From positions 1 to 64,000 of the forward strand of contig JAKSML010000005.1 in NCBI GenBank assembly GCA_024400665.1: DNA of 64,000 bases, given 5' to 3'. Shown piece by piece: positions 9,010 through 18,022 of the stretch. A program made the position numbers and the translations under genes. The notes beneath the pieces were generated by a model. The model was not told the DNA's origin. It saw only the letters and a program-made list of their open reading frames with translations, and did not search any database. The DNA comes from Bacteroidales bacterium. GTDB lineage: Bacteria; Bacteroidota; Bacteroidia; Bacteroidales; P3. Position 1 is the stretch's first letter. The number at the start of each line of letters is the position of its first letter.

Positions 9010-10353
9010 TTAGATGATGCCCTGAGCGATCATAGCGTTAGCAACACGCATGAAGCCAGCGACGTTAGCACCCTTAACATAGTTGATGGTGCCGTCAGCC
9101 TGCTTACCATACTGGACGCACATGTCATAGATGTCGTTCATGATCTTGAAGAGCTTAGCGTCAACCTCTTCAGCGGTCCAGTTGATGTGACCAGCGTTCT
9201 GGCAGATTTCGAGGCCGGAGGTAGCAACACCACCAGCGTTGACAGCCTTACCAGGACCGAAGGGGATACCGGCAGCCTGGATAGCGTGGATAGCGTCAGC
9301 CTGGCAGCCCATGTTGGAGATTTCAGCAACGTACTTCACGCCGTTAGCGATAAGTTCCTTAGCGTCAGCTTCGTTGAGCTCGTTCTGGAAAGCGCTGGGG
9401 CAAGCGATGTCGCACTTCACGCTCCAAGATTTCTTACCAGCGGTGAATTTAGCCTTGCCGGGGAATTTCTGAGCCATCTCCTCAACCTTGTTGTGGTTGG
9501 AAGCGCGCATGACGAGCATGTAGTCGAACATCTCTTTGTCCATGCCACCTGCGATTTCGCAGACGCCGTCGGGACCGGAGATAGCGACAACCTGAGCGCC
9601 GAGCTCGGTAGCCTTCTGAGCAGCACCCCAAGCAACGTTACCGAAGCCAGAGAGAGCGATCTTCTTGCCCTTCAGAGTGTCACCCTTTTCCTTAACCATG
9701 CGGTCAACATAGTAGATAGCACCGAAACCGGTAGCTTCGGGACGCATGAGGGAACCACCCCAGCCGTAGCTCTTACCAGTGAGAGCGCCAGTGCTGTGCT
9801 CGCGAGCGAGTTTCTTGTAAGCACCATAGAGGTAGCCAATTTCGCGGCCGCCAACGCCTACGTCACCAGCGGGGCTGTCCTGATCGGCACCGATGTTGCG
9901 CCAGAGTTCATACATGAAGGCCTGGCAGAAGCGCATGATTTCAGCGTCGCTCTTTCCAGTGGGGTCGAAATCAGCACCGCCCTTACCACCGCCGAGAGGC
10001 AGGTTGGTGAGGCTGTTCTTGAAGATCTGCTCGAAACCGAGGAACTTCAGCATGGACTCGTTCACCTTGGGGTGGAAACGGAGACCGCCCTTGTAAGCAC
10101 CGAGAGCGGAGTTGAACTGCACGCGATAACCGAGGTTCACCTGGGTCTGACCCTTATCGTCAACCCAAACAACGCGGAATTTGAAGATACGATCGGGCTC
10201 AACGATGCGCTCGACGATCTTAGCAGCCTCGTATTCGGGGTGTTTGTTATATTCTTCTTCGATGGTCTCTAAGACCTCGCGAACGGCCTGTAAGTACTCA
10301 TTTTCGCCCGGATGTTTGGCTTCCAGGTTAGCCATAATTTCATTTACTTTCAT
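9010..10353 (-). CDS. gdhA: NADP-type glutamate dehydrogenase
   Basis: Converts 2-oxoglutarate and ammonia to glutamate with NADPH; the main ammonium assimilation route in Bacteroidales at high ammonia. The 447-residue length matches hexameric class I enzymes. Visible landmarks are the glycine-rich substrate-binding segment NLPLGGGKGGADFDP, the following GKSDAEIMRFCQAFM, and the dinucleotide-binding start of domain II GKKIALSGFGNVAWGA. The C-terminus (NVAGFMRVANAMIAQG) is typical. It is preceded by a -7 box at 10400-10407 and followed by a strong hairpin terminator, so it is expressed as a single gene. Codon choice is highly biased, in line with strong expression. Confidence 0.97.
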   Translation of the reverse strand: MKVNEIMANLEAKHPGENEYLQAVREVLETIEEEYNKHPEYEAAKIVERIVEPDRIFKFRVVWVDDKGQTQVNLGYRVQFNSALGAYKGGLRFHPKVNESMLKFLGFEQIFKNSLTNLPLGGGKGGADFDPTGKSDAEIMRFCQAFMYELWRNIGADQDSPAGDVGVGGREIGYLYGAYKKLAREHSTGALTGKSYGWGGSLMRPEATGFGAIYYVDRMVKEKGDTLKGKKIALSGFGNVAWGAAQKATELGAQVVAISGPDGVCEIAGGMDKEMFDYMLVMRASNHNKVEEMAQKFPGKAKFTAGKKSWSVKCDIACPSAFQNELNEADAKELIANGVKYVAEISNMGCQADAIHAIQAAGIPFGPGKAVNAGGVATSGLEICQNAGHINWTAEEVDAKLFKIMNDIYDMCVQYGKQADGTINYVKGANVAGFMRVANAMIAQGII

Positions 10354-10399
10354 GATATTGAATGTTTTGTATTAAACAATTGTATTTACTTTGAGATAA

Positions 10400-10407
10400 C
10401 AAATGTA
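10400..10407 (-). promoter_or_regulatory. -7 promoter element of gdhA
   Basis: TACATTTG on the minus strand, 47 bases upstream of the gdhA ATG, fits TAnnTTTG. No convincing -33 TTTG at normal spacing was found in the A/T-rich DNA further upstream. Confidence 0.5.
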
Positions 10408-10519
10408 CGACAAATATTTGATTTAAAAAAATTTTTTTTATTAAATAAATGCGTTTACCTGTTAATTTATTGTATTTCAATATTTTATTATTTTACCCTC
10501 AAAAAGGGCCTTTCCTACC

Positions 10520-11329
10520 CTACAAATAGCATGTGTTGACGAAGTTTTGAAGCCTCGGACGCACATAGTCGCGGTCCTCGATATGCGACATGTGAGCCAC
10601 GCCGTCGAGTATCAAAATCTCGGCATGACGCACATCGAGCGTCTGCGCCACGGCCTTCTCGATAGGGATGCGTTTGTCGTTGCGGCCAAAGATGAAGAGC
10701 ACGGGCACCTCCAGCTCGTTGAGCACCTTGATGCGCGAAGGACGCTGCGCCATGCCCCTCTGGGCAGCCACCACGCTCTCCTCGCGGGTCTCCAGGCACT
10801 GGTCCTGCAGGTCCTTGATCTCCTGAGCAAGCGACACACGCTTGGAGTCGTCGAAAAGCGGAGGGATGAAGCCCACGATGTAGCGGGCGCGATTCTTGGT
10901 GACCTCCTCGCAGGTGAGCATGCGGCGCTCCACAGTGACCTCATCATCGGGGAAGGCATGGGAATGCAGCAGCCCCAAGCCACGCAGCCGGTGCGGGAAG
11001 AGGTCGGCGAAAGCCAGTGCCACATAGCCGCCCATCGAATGGCCCACCATGACGCACTGCTCCACGCGAGCGTCGTCGAGCACAGCCTTGACGGCACGTG
11101 CCATGAGGTCCATCGTATGCACCTCGGCCAAGCACTCGCTGTAGCCGTGGCCCGGCAGGTCGATGGTGACCACATGCATGGAACGCATAAACGTGAGCAC
11201 ATACGCGCTCCATACATCGAGATTCTGAAGATACCCATGAAGCAGCACTAACGTCTGTTCATGCTCTCTGCCTTCGTCGCGATAATGTATCGTATGTCCC
11301 TCAAATTTAATCGTTTTATGTTGTTCCAT
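10520..11329 (-). CDS. Alpha/beta-fold hydrolase
   Basis: About 269 residues. The N-terminal beta hairpin is followed by the oxyanion motif LLHGYLQ, then VVTIDLPGHG, and the nucleophile elbow GHSMGG with Ser as nucleophile. A C-terminal strand LFIFGRNDKRIP supplies the acid and VAHMSHIEDRD the likely catalytic His. Substrates range from esters and epoxides to lactones and cannot be told from sequence; a cytoplasmic location follows from the lack of a signal peptide. I chose ATG 11329 over a TTG at 11347, because it is an ATG and lies 30 bases after the -7 box. It is convergent with nothing; gdhA lies downstream on the same strand, 166 bases away. Confidence 0.9.
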   Translation of the reverse strand: MEQHKTIKFEGHTIHYRDEGREHEQTLVLLHGYLQNLDVWSAYVLTFMRSMHVVTIDLPGHGYSECLAEVHTMDLMARAVKAVLDDARVEQCVMVGHSMGGYVALAFADLFPHRLRGLGLLHSHAFPDDEVTVERRMLTCEEVTKNRARYIVGFIPPLFDDSKRVSLAQEIKDLQDQCLETREESVVAAQRGMAQRPSRIKVLNELEVPVLFIFGRNDKRIPIEKAVAQTLDVRHAEILILDGVAHMSHIEDRDYVRPRLQNFVNTCYL

Positions 11330-11358
11330 AGTCTGCACTTGTAACAAATTACAAAAAG

Positions 11359-11388
11359 CAAAGATACAATTTTTTTTTGGCCTAACAA
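11359..11388 (-). promoter_or_regulatory. Promoter of the alpha/beta hydrolase
   Basis: On the minus strand TTG (11388-11386), a 19-base spacer and TATCTTTG (11366-11359) form a canonical Bacteroidota promoter. Confidence 0.7.
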
Positions 11389-11572
11389 CTTCTTAGACGA
11401 AAAAAAATGAAAAAAAATTTTCAACCCCCTAAAAATAAGCCACTTTCAACCGAAAAAAATTATCAACCATCGTCCCTGCCCTCCCCGCAAACAGTCCCAC
11501 AAGCCCCTCGCAATACAAAAATCGAACCAAACCATGCCAGAACATCCTCCATGCCCCTCGGCCCACAGCCCT

Positions 11573-11661
11573 CAGTCGAACAATCGAATCAGTCGAATCA
11601 ATCGAATCAGTCGAATCAATCGAATCAGTCGAATCAGTCGAACCAGTCGAATCAGTCGAAC
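11573..11661. repeat. 9-bp tandem array, unit CARTCGAAY
   Basis: An 8-base partial unit is followed by nine 9-mers (CAATCGAAT and CAGTCGAAT alternating, then CAGTCGAAC/T). The same 9-mer occurs in short runs at 12117-12142, 40691-40730 and inside the DUF3987 coding sequence at 42498-42520. Confidence 0.9.
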
Positions 11662-11865
11662 GTGCACCTCTCGCCAACATCCACCCCCTGCCGTCCCCCA
11701 TGACGAGCCTCACGCACACCCTCTGCGGCATTCCGCCACAGCCGCCCCATTTCGACCGCAATCGGCCATCAACACGCCGCCGCTTCAAATATGCAGATGA
11801 CAAAGCAACATTACACAGCCTTCACCCATCTGATGAGCCGCAACGACCAATTCGGATTTAACACA

Positions 11866-12142
11866 AAACTTAAACATCTGTTAATGAAAATCGCCTTCAA
11901 AAAGCCTCCGAAAGCCCCAAGAAAAGCCCTTTTCTCCTTCGGTCAACCTCCGCCTTAGCTCCGCCTTAGCTCCGCCATAGCTCCGCTCTAACTCCGCTCC
12001 CAAGATAGAGAACAGGCGAAGCCACCCCGCACCTACCCATCAGTCATGGCGAAGCCCAGAAAAGCCACCCCAATTTTAACAATTGCAAATCGTAAAACAC
12101 CGTGCGCCTAAAACGCCAGTCGAACAATCGAATGAGTCGAAT
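11866..12142. repeat. Composite dispersed repeat, copy A
   Basis: Blocks in order: TTTAACACAAA..TTAA, TGTTAATGAAA, CTCCGCCTTAG units with CTCTAACTCCGCTC, ATTTTAACAATTG, and AATCGAATGAGTCGAA. The same blocks appear in the same order and orientation at 40436-40706. Between blocks the two copies differ freely. Confidence 0.6.
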
Positions 12143-12264
12143 ACCCTCCTATAGCAGTTTCCATCCAAAATCCTCATGGACTCCCAACAACAATGAGATG
12201 TCCCGCCACCTTATATAATATAGATAATAGACAATTGTCACCTACGGCTTCCAAATGGGAAAAC

Positions 12265-12301
12265 AGAAAAAAAGTCAAGGGCCAGACAGCGACCCTTGAC
12301 T
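12265..12301 (-). terminator. Terminator of the HD/HSP90 gene
   Basis: On the minus strand AGTCAAGGG (12301-12293) pairs with CCCTTGACT (12281-12273), followed by a run of T. It begins five bases after the stop codon. Confidence 0.85.
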
Positions 12302-12305
12302 ACGA

Positions 12306-15173
12306 CTATTCTTCGTATTTCAATTTGTCTTCGTGATAGGGGCGGAAGTCCAACAGCTTGCTCCATTTCTTTCGGAACGCGGTATAGGCCTCCTTAATCT
12401 GCTCTTTGGTGACATTTGCATCAAATCTATGCTCATATACCCAGTCATAGAGCGCTTCCTCCTTGGTTTCGTCCCAGTAATAAACACCTTTACCGAGATA
12501 GGGTGAAACCATATATGACGGCATTTGCAGACTGCCACTTGAAAAACACAATCGGCCATCATCCTCTCCCACAATACCTTTCTTCTTGTCTTCATGCAAT
12601 AAGATTACACGCAACGGACTATCCTGACGACACGGCATAAAGAATCTATCTTCATCACAACAAGAAAGCAGTCTGCGGACATCAAACCGTCCTGCAATCG
12701 GACTTTCCCCCTTGAATAAGACAAACCCATCGAATGTATGACCGCCATCGACACTATAATACTCAATTGATTGGAAGCAATCTTGATATAGGCGCAGCAT
12801 AAGGAACTGTTCTGCGAAATAAGTTCTGCCATCCCAAATGGCGACTCCGCCCTTCAGGATGCTATCTGGCACATTGCCGCGATCTCTATTCACTATTACT
12901 TCTTTGTCTGCCAGTTCATCGTACCATGCTCCCAAGGTCTTGACCGTTCTTTCGTGTTCCAACTTGTATTCCCGCCATGCGTCGGCATAGCTCGGCTTCG
13001 GCTGCCGCCGGCATTGGCCGAACGTGTGATAGTACATGGAGGCGATATCCCTCGGAAAACCTTCACTCTGTTCCTGTGTGGTGAAGTACTCGTAAAGGGT
13101 GTTTAATATCTTCTGCTTGATTTCATCTTCTGCATCGTCTTTCAGACTCTCTCTATCTAATTTGAGATACTGAGAGGCTTGCCCATCCAAAAGGTTCACC
13201 TCCACTCCGATAAAAGGAATTCCTATACGATTCCAACTTTGATTGCGGAAACATGCATAAGAATTACCCAAATACATATTTGATCCCCATTCATCTTTAA
13301 CGTCAAAAGCCACTATCTGCAAACCTGTTTCGCTGCTATACCAAAGGAACTTCTGATTCTCTTGTTGCTCCTTCTTTGCCTCCCAATTCAGCGAGATGGG
13401 AATCCAACTATTCCCACGAAACGCTTCCACCTGCCATTTGATGCCGTCAATCTCTTCACGAACAGGCTGCTTTTCACCTATGAAATCATTATCCTTGTAT
13501 CTATTCTCGATGATTTTTGATTCGACTTCGAAAGTGATGGTGGTTCCGAAAGATTTGTTCGTGGGATTCAGCTTCACATACACGCCGCCTTTACGAGGGC
13601 CTTTGGGGTCGTACATCTCAATATCGATAGCCTGCCCAGAGTCTAAATTACGGGAGTGGATAGTGACCTTGCCTGTCACCATGAACACACTTTGGAACCC
13701 GATGCCGAAACAGCCAGAGGGCCGCATGAACTTGGGCATCCGCTCCACCAAGGCCTTCTTCTCTGCGTTCTGGCTGCCCGACCCTGTATTAATCATGTAT
13801 TTCAGTGTCTCCATAGAGATGCCCACACCGTCATCGGTGATGGTGATGGCGTACCTATTGGCTTCCTCGCCATCGGAATCTTTGCTAACGGACGCGGTGT
13901 CAATCTTCTCAATCCTAACCGCTATCTTGCGGTTCTGGCACTCTTTGATAAACTGCCTCAAGCCGTCGGCATCATCCGTGGGTATATCATTGGCATCCTC
14001 GTGCTCCTTAAACATGCGGATGTAGATAGCATCCGTAGCGTTCTGCAGCAGCTCTCGCATAAATTCGGTCTTTCCCTGATATATATCCGTGCCTTGCAGC
14101 AACTCCATAGCACGGCCCGTGTCCATCTCAAATCGCGTGATATTCTTGCCGTCAATAGGTTCGTACCCTTCTATCTCCACCTTGATGTCGCCTAAGCTGG
14201 GCAGCGTGGTAGGCACACCCTCGGAAGGCATGATGTCGCTCCAATGAGCCTGCAGGTTGTGCATCTCCTGGATTATCCACCCGAACCACTGCTCGGCCTT
14301 TTCTGCCACATCGATGTCTTCGCATTTGGCGGTAATCTCTATCCGCCGATTTGAGACTAAGTAGTGCGAGGTGGCGAGATGCTTATAGTAGTGCTCCCAC
14401 GAATCCTTCGGCATATCAGAGAGCGTCTTGAGCAGCACATCCGAGAAGCGGTTGTTGTCGAGGTCGAGCAAATCACCCAGACGCAGCATACAGGCCACGA
14501 AACGGGGATGGCAGAAGTCGCCGTCCACAACGCCATTAGCCTTATAAGGCATAGCCATCACGTATTGGAAATCCTTGGCATGAGACAGGCATATCTCACC
14601 AAGTGAAGTAATAAGCCTATTGGGGATGGGGTTGCCAGGGAGATTGATGGAGATATCCCCCTTAACGAACATGTCGGAGCGGTCGGCATGCTGACGTCTG
14701 ATGAAATCAGCCAGCAGAAAGGTGAGCGACTCATAGCTTTCACCCGTCACCTCCACCTTTTTGTATTCCAGCTTGTCGCCTTCGCAATCGTAATATTCGG
14801 CATATTTGTGGAGGCTGGAACCCTTATCCGACTGAAATGTTCGTACCAGCTCGATGAATTTCGGATTCTTGAGTGCCTCGGTCGTGTCCTTGCTGAAGAC
14901 GGCCATGCCGCAGTCGTGATAGTATGCCGCCGAGAGCAGGAGCCAGAGGTCGGAGACCGACAGACTATCGATAAAGCGTCGGCCTAAGACACGCTCGATA
15001 TTGGTGAGGATGGACTCTGAATGAGAGCTGTCGTGAAGCGAATAATGCGGAAAGATTTGGGAGACTGTATTCAACACTTGCGGAACATACTCTTTCGCCA
15101 CAAGCCACTGCTTGTAGAGGATGTTTTCAGACTCGGTGCTGCGTTTCTTTAATACGTCTTCGATATATGACAT
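12306..15173 (-). CDS. Large HD-domain plus HSP90-type (GHKL) ATPase protein
   Basis: 955 residues without signal peptide or membrane segments. The first ~310 residues look like an HD phosphohydrolase-type fold: H47-D48 (SLHDSSHSE), H86-D87 (YYHDCGM), and RLGDLLDLDNNRF near 231-243. A GHKL ATPase of the HSP90 type follows: N-box E374..N378..D381 (RELLQNATDA), G1 box DDGVGIS (447-453), and G2 SGCFGIGFQSVF (486-497), then a middle segment to about 690. The last ~260 residues are unrecognised. I recall HD plus HSP90-like architectures in predicted NTP-dependent conflict (defence) systems; that is memory, not a search result. It starts 53 bases after the OmpA-family gene on the same strand with no promoter visible between them, so co-transcription is possible. 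Its base composition looks more AT-rich than the genes upstream, which suggests acquisition. Confidence 0.75.
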   Translation of the reverse strand: MSYIEDVLKKRSTESENILYKQWLVAKEYVPQVLNTVSQIFPHYSLHDSSHSESILTNIERVLGRRFIDSLSVSDLWLLLSAAYYHDCGMAVFSKDTTEALKNPKFIELVRTFQSDKGSSLHKYAEYYDCEGDKLEYKKVEVTGESYESLTFLLADFIRRQHADRSDMFVKGDISINLPGNPIPNRLITSLGEICLSHAKDFQYVMAMPYKANGVVDGDFCHPRFVACMLRLGDLLDLDNNRFSDVLLKTLSDMPKDSWEHYYKHLATSHYLVSNRRIEITAKCEDIDVAEKAEQWFGWIIQEMHNLQAHWSDIMPSEGVPTTLPSLGDIKVEIEGYEPIDGKNITRFEMDTGRAMELLQGTDIYQGKTEFMRELLQNATDAIYIRMFKEHEDANDIPTDDADGLRQFIKECQNRKIAVRIEKIDTASVSKDSDGEEANRYAITITDDGVGISMETLKYMINTGSGSQNAEKKALVERMPKFMRPSGCFGIGFQSVFMVTGKVTIHSRNLDSGQAIDIEMYDPKGPRKGGVYVKLNPTNKSFGTTITFEVESKIIENRYKDNDFIGEKQPVREEIDGIKWQVEAFRGNSWIPISLNWEAKKEQQENQKFLWYSSETGLQIVAFDVKDEWGSNMYLGNSYACFRNQSWNRIGIPFIGVEVNLLDGQASQYLKLDRESLKDDAEDEIKQKILNTLYEYFTTQEQSEGFPRDIASMYYHTFGQCRRQPKPSYADAWREYKLEHERTVKTLGAWYDELADKEVIVNRDRGNVPDSILKGGVAIWDGRTYFAEQFLMLRLYQDCFQSIEYYSVDGGHTFDGFVLFKGESPIAGRFDVRRLLSCCDEDRFFMPCRQDSPLRVILLHEDKKKGIVGEDDGRLCFSSGSLQMPSYMVSPYLGKGVYYWDETKEEALYDWVYEHRFDANVTKEQIKEAYTAFRKKWSKLLDFRPYHEDKLKYEE

Positions 15174-15226
15174 GGCATTTAGGATTTTGTAGGATGCTTG
15201 TATTGACTTTTATTTCGTGGAGGTTC

Positions 15227-18007
15227 TTACAGAAAGCGGATGCCCACCTCGGAGGGACGGTCTTGGACTTTGTAGGCATGGTTGCCGTAGGCGGCAAGAT
15301 GGACACGGTCGGCGGCAATCTCGTTAGCCACCAGATAGGTGCGGATGGCCATGGCGCGAGCCATGGAAAGGTCGTAGCAGGCCTTGTCGTCGCTGCCATT
15401 CACATTCACCGTCACCTCAATCTTCGCGTTGATGTGCTGCCGCATGTAGGAGGCCAGGCTGCGGAGCTCCTTCTCGGCCATGGGGAGCAGCTTGGCGGTG
15501 TTGCCCACGAAGCGCACCAGCACGAGCGGCAGCGGCGAAGAGATGTGCCGCAGGCTGTCGAGGCTGAAGCCCTGCATGAAGAGGGGTCCGTTGCTGTGAC
15601 CGTCGATATAGAGCGTGGGCACATAGAGCCAGTCGGCCTGAGGTATGACGGCATAAGCCTTGCCCTTGTAGAGCTGATAGGTCAGCGAGGTGTCGGCGCC
15701 GCAGTCGTCGTGCTGCTGCAGCTGCTGGCTGCTGAGGGCCACGAGGTCGAGGGCGCGGAGATAGTCCGACACGCTGTCGAGACGCACCTCTACGCTTCGG
15801 AGGGCGCTGGCAGTGTCGTGATGTGTGGCAAAGCTGTAGCAGGCATTCTGTCCACCTTGTGGCGAATTGGTGGTGAGGAAGAGATGCTTCTCGTCGCCCG
15901 AGAAGGCCAGCGAGCGTTCGCGGAAGGCGCCGTTGACGTTGCGGCCAAGGTTGATAGGTGCCGACCAATGCGTCCAGTCATTCACGTCGGTGCGGGTCAC
16001 GCAATAGACATCGCCATAGCCCATGCCGCGGGCGTCGGTGATGAAATAGAGCGTGCGGAGGTTGCGGCTCATCACAGGGCTGGATTCGCAGTAGGGCGTA
16101 TTGACCTGTCCGCCGAGGTTCACAGCCTCACCCCAGCGACCATTAATATATGGTATATAATATATATCTAATGCCAGCGCGCTGTCGCCATGGAAATAGC
16201 TGCCCGACTGCTGCACATTGCGACCACCGGGGCGGTCAGAGGCCAAAAGGAGTCCCGAAGCATCGGGGAGGAAGTAGGCATCTTTCTCGACAAAAGAGGT
16301 GTTGACCGGTGCGGGAAGCCTGTCGGCGAGACGCCAGAGGGTGTCATTCACCACCAGAGCCGTCCAAATATCGCCCGCCACACCCATGAGCACCTTGCGA
16401 CCATTGTCGTAGAAGTTGTAGGCGACCATGGTGCGGAGCTTGTCGGGCTCCATGCCCGAGACACCCTGCACATAGACGGTGCCGCCATGCCGCCAGCCGC
16501 CTTTCTTGCCGTCGGCAAAGCGGGCGTACTCGATGGTACTGCCCATTGAGGAGGCGCGAGTGTAGTAGAGCATCTTGGCCGTAGGATGCGGCAGCACGTA
16601 GGCGAGGTTGCCTTCGGGCAGTTCGAGTGTCGTGGCAGTGCCAGAGGTCGAAGAGAGTATGGCCAAAAGCTCGGCATATTCTGCGGTGCTCTCCTCTTCA
16701 AAGCAGAGGTCGAAGAGTTTGAGCCTCTCTTGGGCGCCAGCCCAGTCCTTGGTGGCTATCTGGTGCTGCAAGATACGCTGCAAAGCCACGTATGCCGCCT
16801 TGCGGCCTGTGAGGTGGTGCAGACATGCCGACATACTCTCAAAGTCGGCCTCTTGGTAAGGCTTGGTGAGGTCGAAGGTGTCAATCATGGCGCCGCGTGC
16901 AAGGTCGGACTTCAACGCCATCTGATAGGGGTAGTCGGGATTCTCCTCGGCAAAGCGGGCTATAGGGCCGCGGTTGCCTTCGGCAGAATACCAGCTGTAG
17001 TAGTTCTTATAGACCGACGAGTGGTTCTCGTCAAGGGGGAAACGGGTGAGGTAGATGCGGGCAGCAGCCTGGTTGTGGTCATCGATGACAAGGTGGCGGA
17101 GTCGTGCCAAAGCGCTGTCGGCCAGCGGACTGTCGTTATTGGCATCAATATAGTCTGCCAGCTCGTAGGGCGAGGTCATGGCAGCATAGTCGTCGCCGCG
17201 CAAAGTCTGCACCTGTGCCAAGGCGTCGAGATAGTTGTCGCCACGCGGGAAGCGTTCGAGATAAGAGGAGTAGGCCTCAATGGTGTTGGTCTGCGAGGCG
17301 GCAAAGTAGGCAGCGCGGCTCTTCTGGCGCATAGCGGCATGCTGCACGCCCTGGCTACCCGAGAAGCGGGCTGCCACAGAGTCGATGGCCTCATCGCTGC
17401 CCAGAGAGGCCATGAGCCTCGGCGCAAGACGCGCTATGGCTGCCTCGGCGCTGTCGGCCTCGTAGGTGTGGGGGTGGGCTTTGCAGAAATCGTAGTAGGC
17501 CTGTATCGTATTCTCGCGGCACACTTGCGCATATTCCTCCGAGATGGCTTTGTCTTTCAGCAGAGAGAGGACCTCGGTATTGTTGGCGAAGGCATCGGCA
17601 AAAGCCTTGCGCTCTGCCGAAGCCATAGTGCCTACATGGGAGCGGACATAGGCCACGGAAGCGGCCTCGATGTCGGCCTTGTGCTGGCGTATGAGACCGA
17701 TGCTGACACCTTTGCGCAGCACCTTCTGCGCCTCACGGTAGCGGCTGTTGTCCTGCACCAGATCAGCGAAGAGGGTCTCGGCCTGAGAGATATAGCTGTA
17801 GGCCTGCGGATAGTTGCAGAGCGGGTTGTCGGCCTGGGCGAAGAAGACGGCCATGTCGATGAGGTTGGCAACATTGTTCGGCTCTTTGGCAAAAAGCTGG
17901 TACAGCTGCCTGTACTGCTCGCTATAGGAGGGCGCCGCCGTAGGGGTCTGCGCCATCACAGCCATGCCCATCATCAAGGCTGCCAGCAAAAGCAACAATC
18001 TCTTCAT
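15227..18007 (-). CDS. OmpA-family outer-membrane-associated protein with beta-propeller-like repeats
   Basis: 926 residues with a clear signal peptide (MKRLLLLLAALMMGMAVMAQ). Residues ~25-430 are helical and TPR-like, followed by a region with PD40/WD40-like strands (for example GLLLASDRPGG, TLYFITDARGMGYGDVYCV, LFLTTNSPQGG). The last ~110 residues form an OmpA-type peptidoglycan-binding domain; the segment DKACYDLSMARAMAIRTYLV contains the conserved Asp and Arg that hold diaminopimelate. This architecture is common in Bacteroidota, where such proteins tether outer-membrane machines to the wall. The role here is not established. It follows the small secreted protein by 15 bases, so the two are in one operon, with the glycosyltransferase first. 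Confidence 0.85.
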   Translation of the reverse strand: MKRLLLLLAALMMGMAVMAQTPTAAPSYSEQYRQLYQLFAKEPNNVANLIDMAVFFAQADNPLCNYPQAYSYISQAETLFADLVQDNSRYREAQKVLRKGVSIGLIRQHKADIEAASVAYVRSHVGTMASAERKAFADAFANNTEVLSLLKDKAISEEYAQVCRENTIQAYYDFCKAHPHTYEADSAEAAIARLAPRLMASLGSDEAIDSVAARFSGSQGVQHAAMRQKSRAAYFAASQTNTIEAYSSYLERFPRGDNYLDALAQVQTLRGDDYAAMTSPYELADYIDANNDSPLADSALARLRHLVIDDHNQAAARIYLTRFPLDENHSSVYKNYYSWYSAEGNRGPIARFAEENPDYPYQMALKSDLARGAMIDTFDLTKPYQEADFESMSACLHHLTGRKAAYVALQRILQHQIATKDWAGAQERLKLFDLCFEEESTAEYAELLAILSSTSGTATTLELPEGNLAYVLPHPTAKMLYYTRASSMGSTIEYARFADGKKGGWRHGGTVYVQGVSGMEPDKLRTMVAYNFYDNGRKVLMGVAGDIWTALVVNDTLWRLADRLPAPVNTSFVEKDAYFLPDASGLLLASDRPGGRNVQQSGSYFHGDSALALDIYYIPYINGRWGEAVNLGGQVNTPYCESSPVMSRNLRTLYFITDARGMGYGDVYCVTRTDVNDWTHWSAPINLGRNVNGAFRERSLAFSGDEKHLFLTTNSPQGGQNACYSFATHHDTASALRSVEVRLDSVSDYLRALDLVALSSQQLQQHDDCGADTSLTYQLYKGKAYAVIPQADWLYVPTLYIDGHSNGPLFMQGFSLDSLRHISSPLPLVLVRFVGNTAKLLPMAEKELRSLASYMRQHINAKIEVTVNVNGSDDKACYDLSMARAMAIRTYLVANEIAADRVHLAAYGNHAYKVQDRPSEVGIRFL

Positions 18008-18022
18008 ACCCGCAAATCTTTT

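Larger units (their letters stand above)
11330..12305. other. Gene-free, repeat-rich region
   Basis: Nearly 1 kb without a convincing gene. It holds the promoter of the hydrolase (11359-11388), three spaced T(T/A)TCAACC motifs near 11418-11467, the 9-bp tandem array (11573-11661), an 11-bp CTCCGCCTTAG-type array (about 11951-12001), a TTTAACACAAA...TGTTAATG block (about 11858-11890) and the terminator of the HD/HSP90 gene. Open frames through the 9-bp array encode runs such as QSNQSNQSN and have no family features. Confidence 0.65.

Noticed and set aside
11573..11661. Possible CRISPR or centromere-like array
   Set aside because: Units are 9 bp with no spacers, and no partition genes adjoin; a simple tandem repeat is the direct reading.
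11407..11703. 98-codon open frame through the 9-bp array
   Set aside because: Its C-terminal half is only repeated QSN from the array, the rest has no motif, and no promoter box precedes it. A frame on the other strand is equally open for the same reason.
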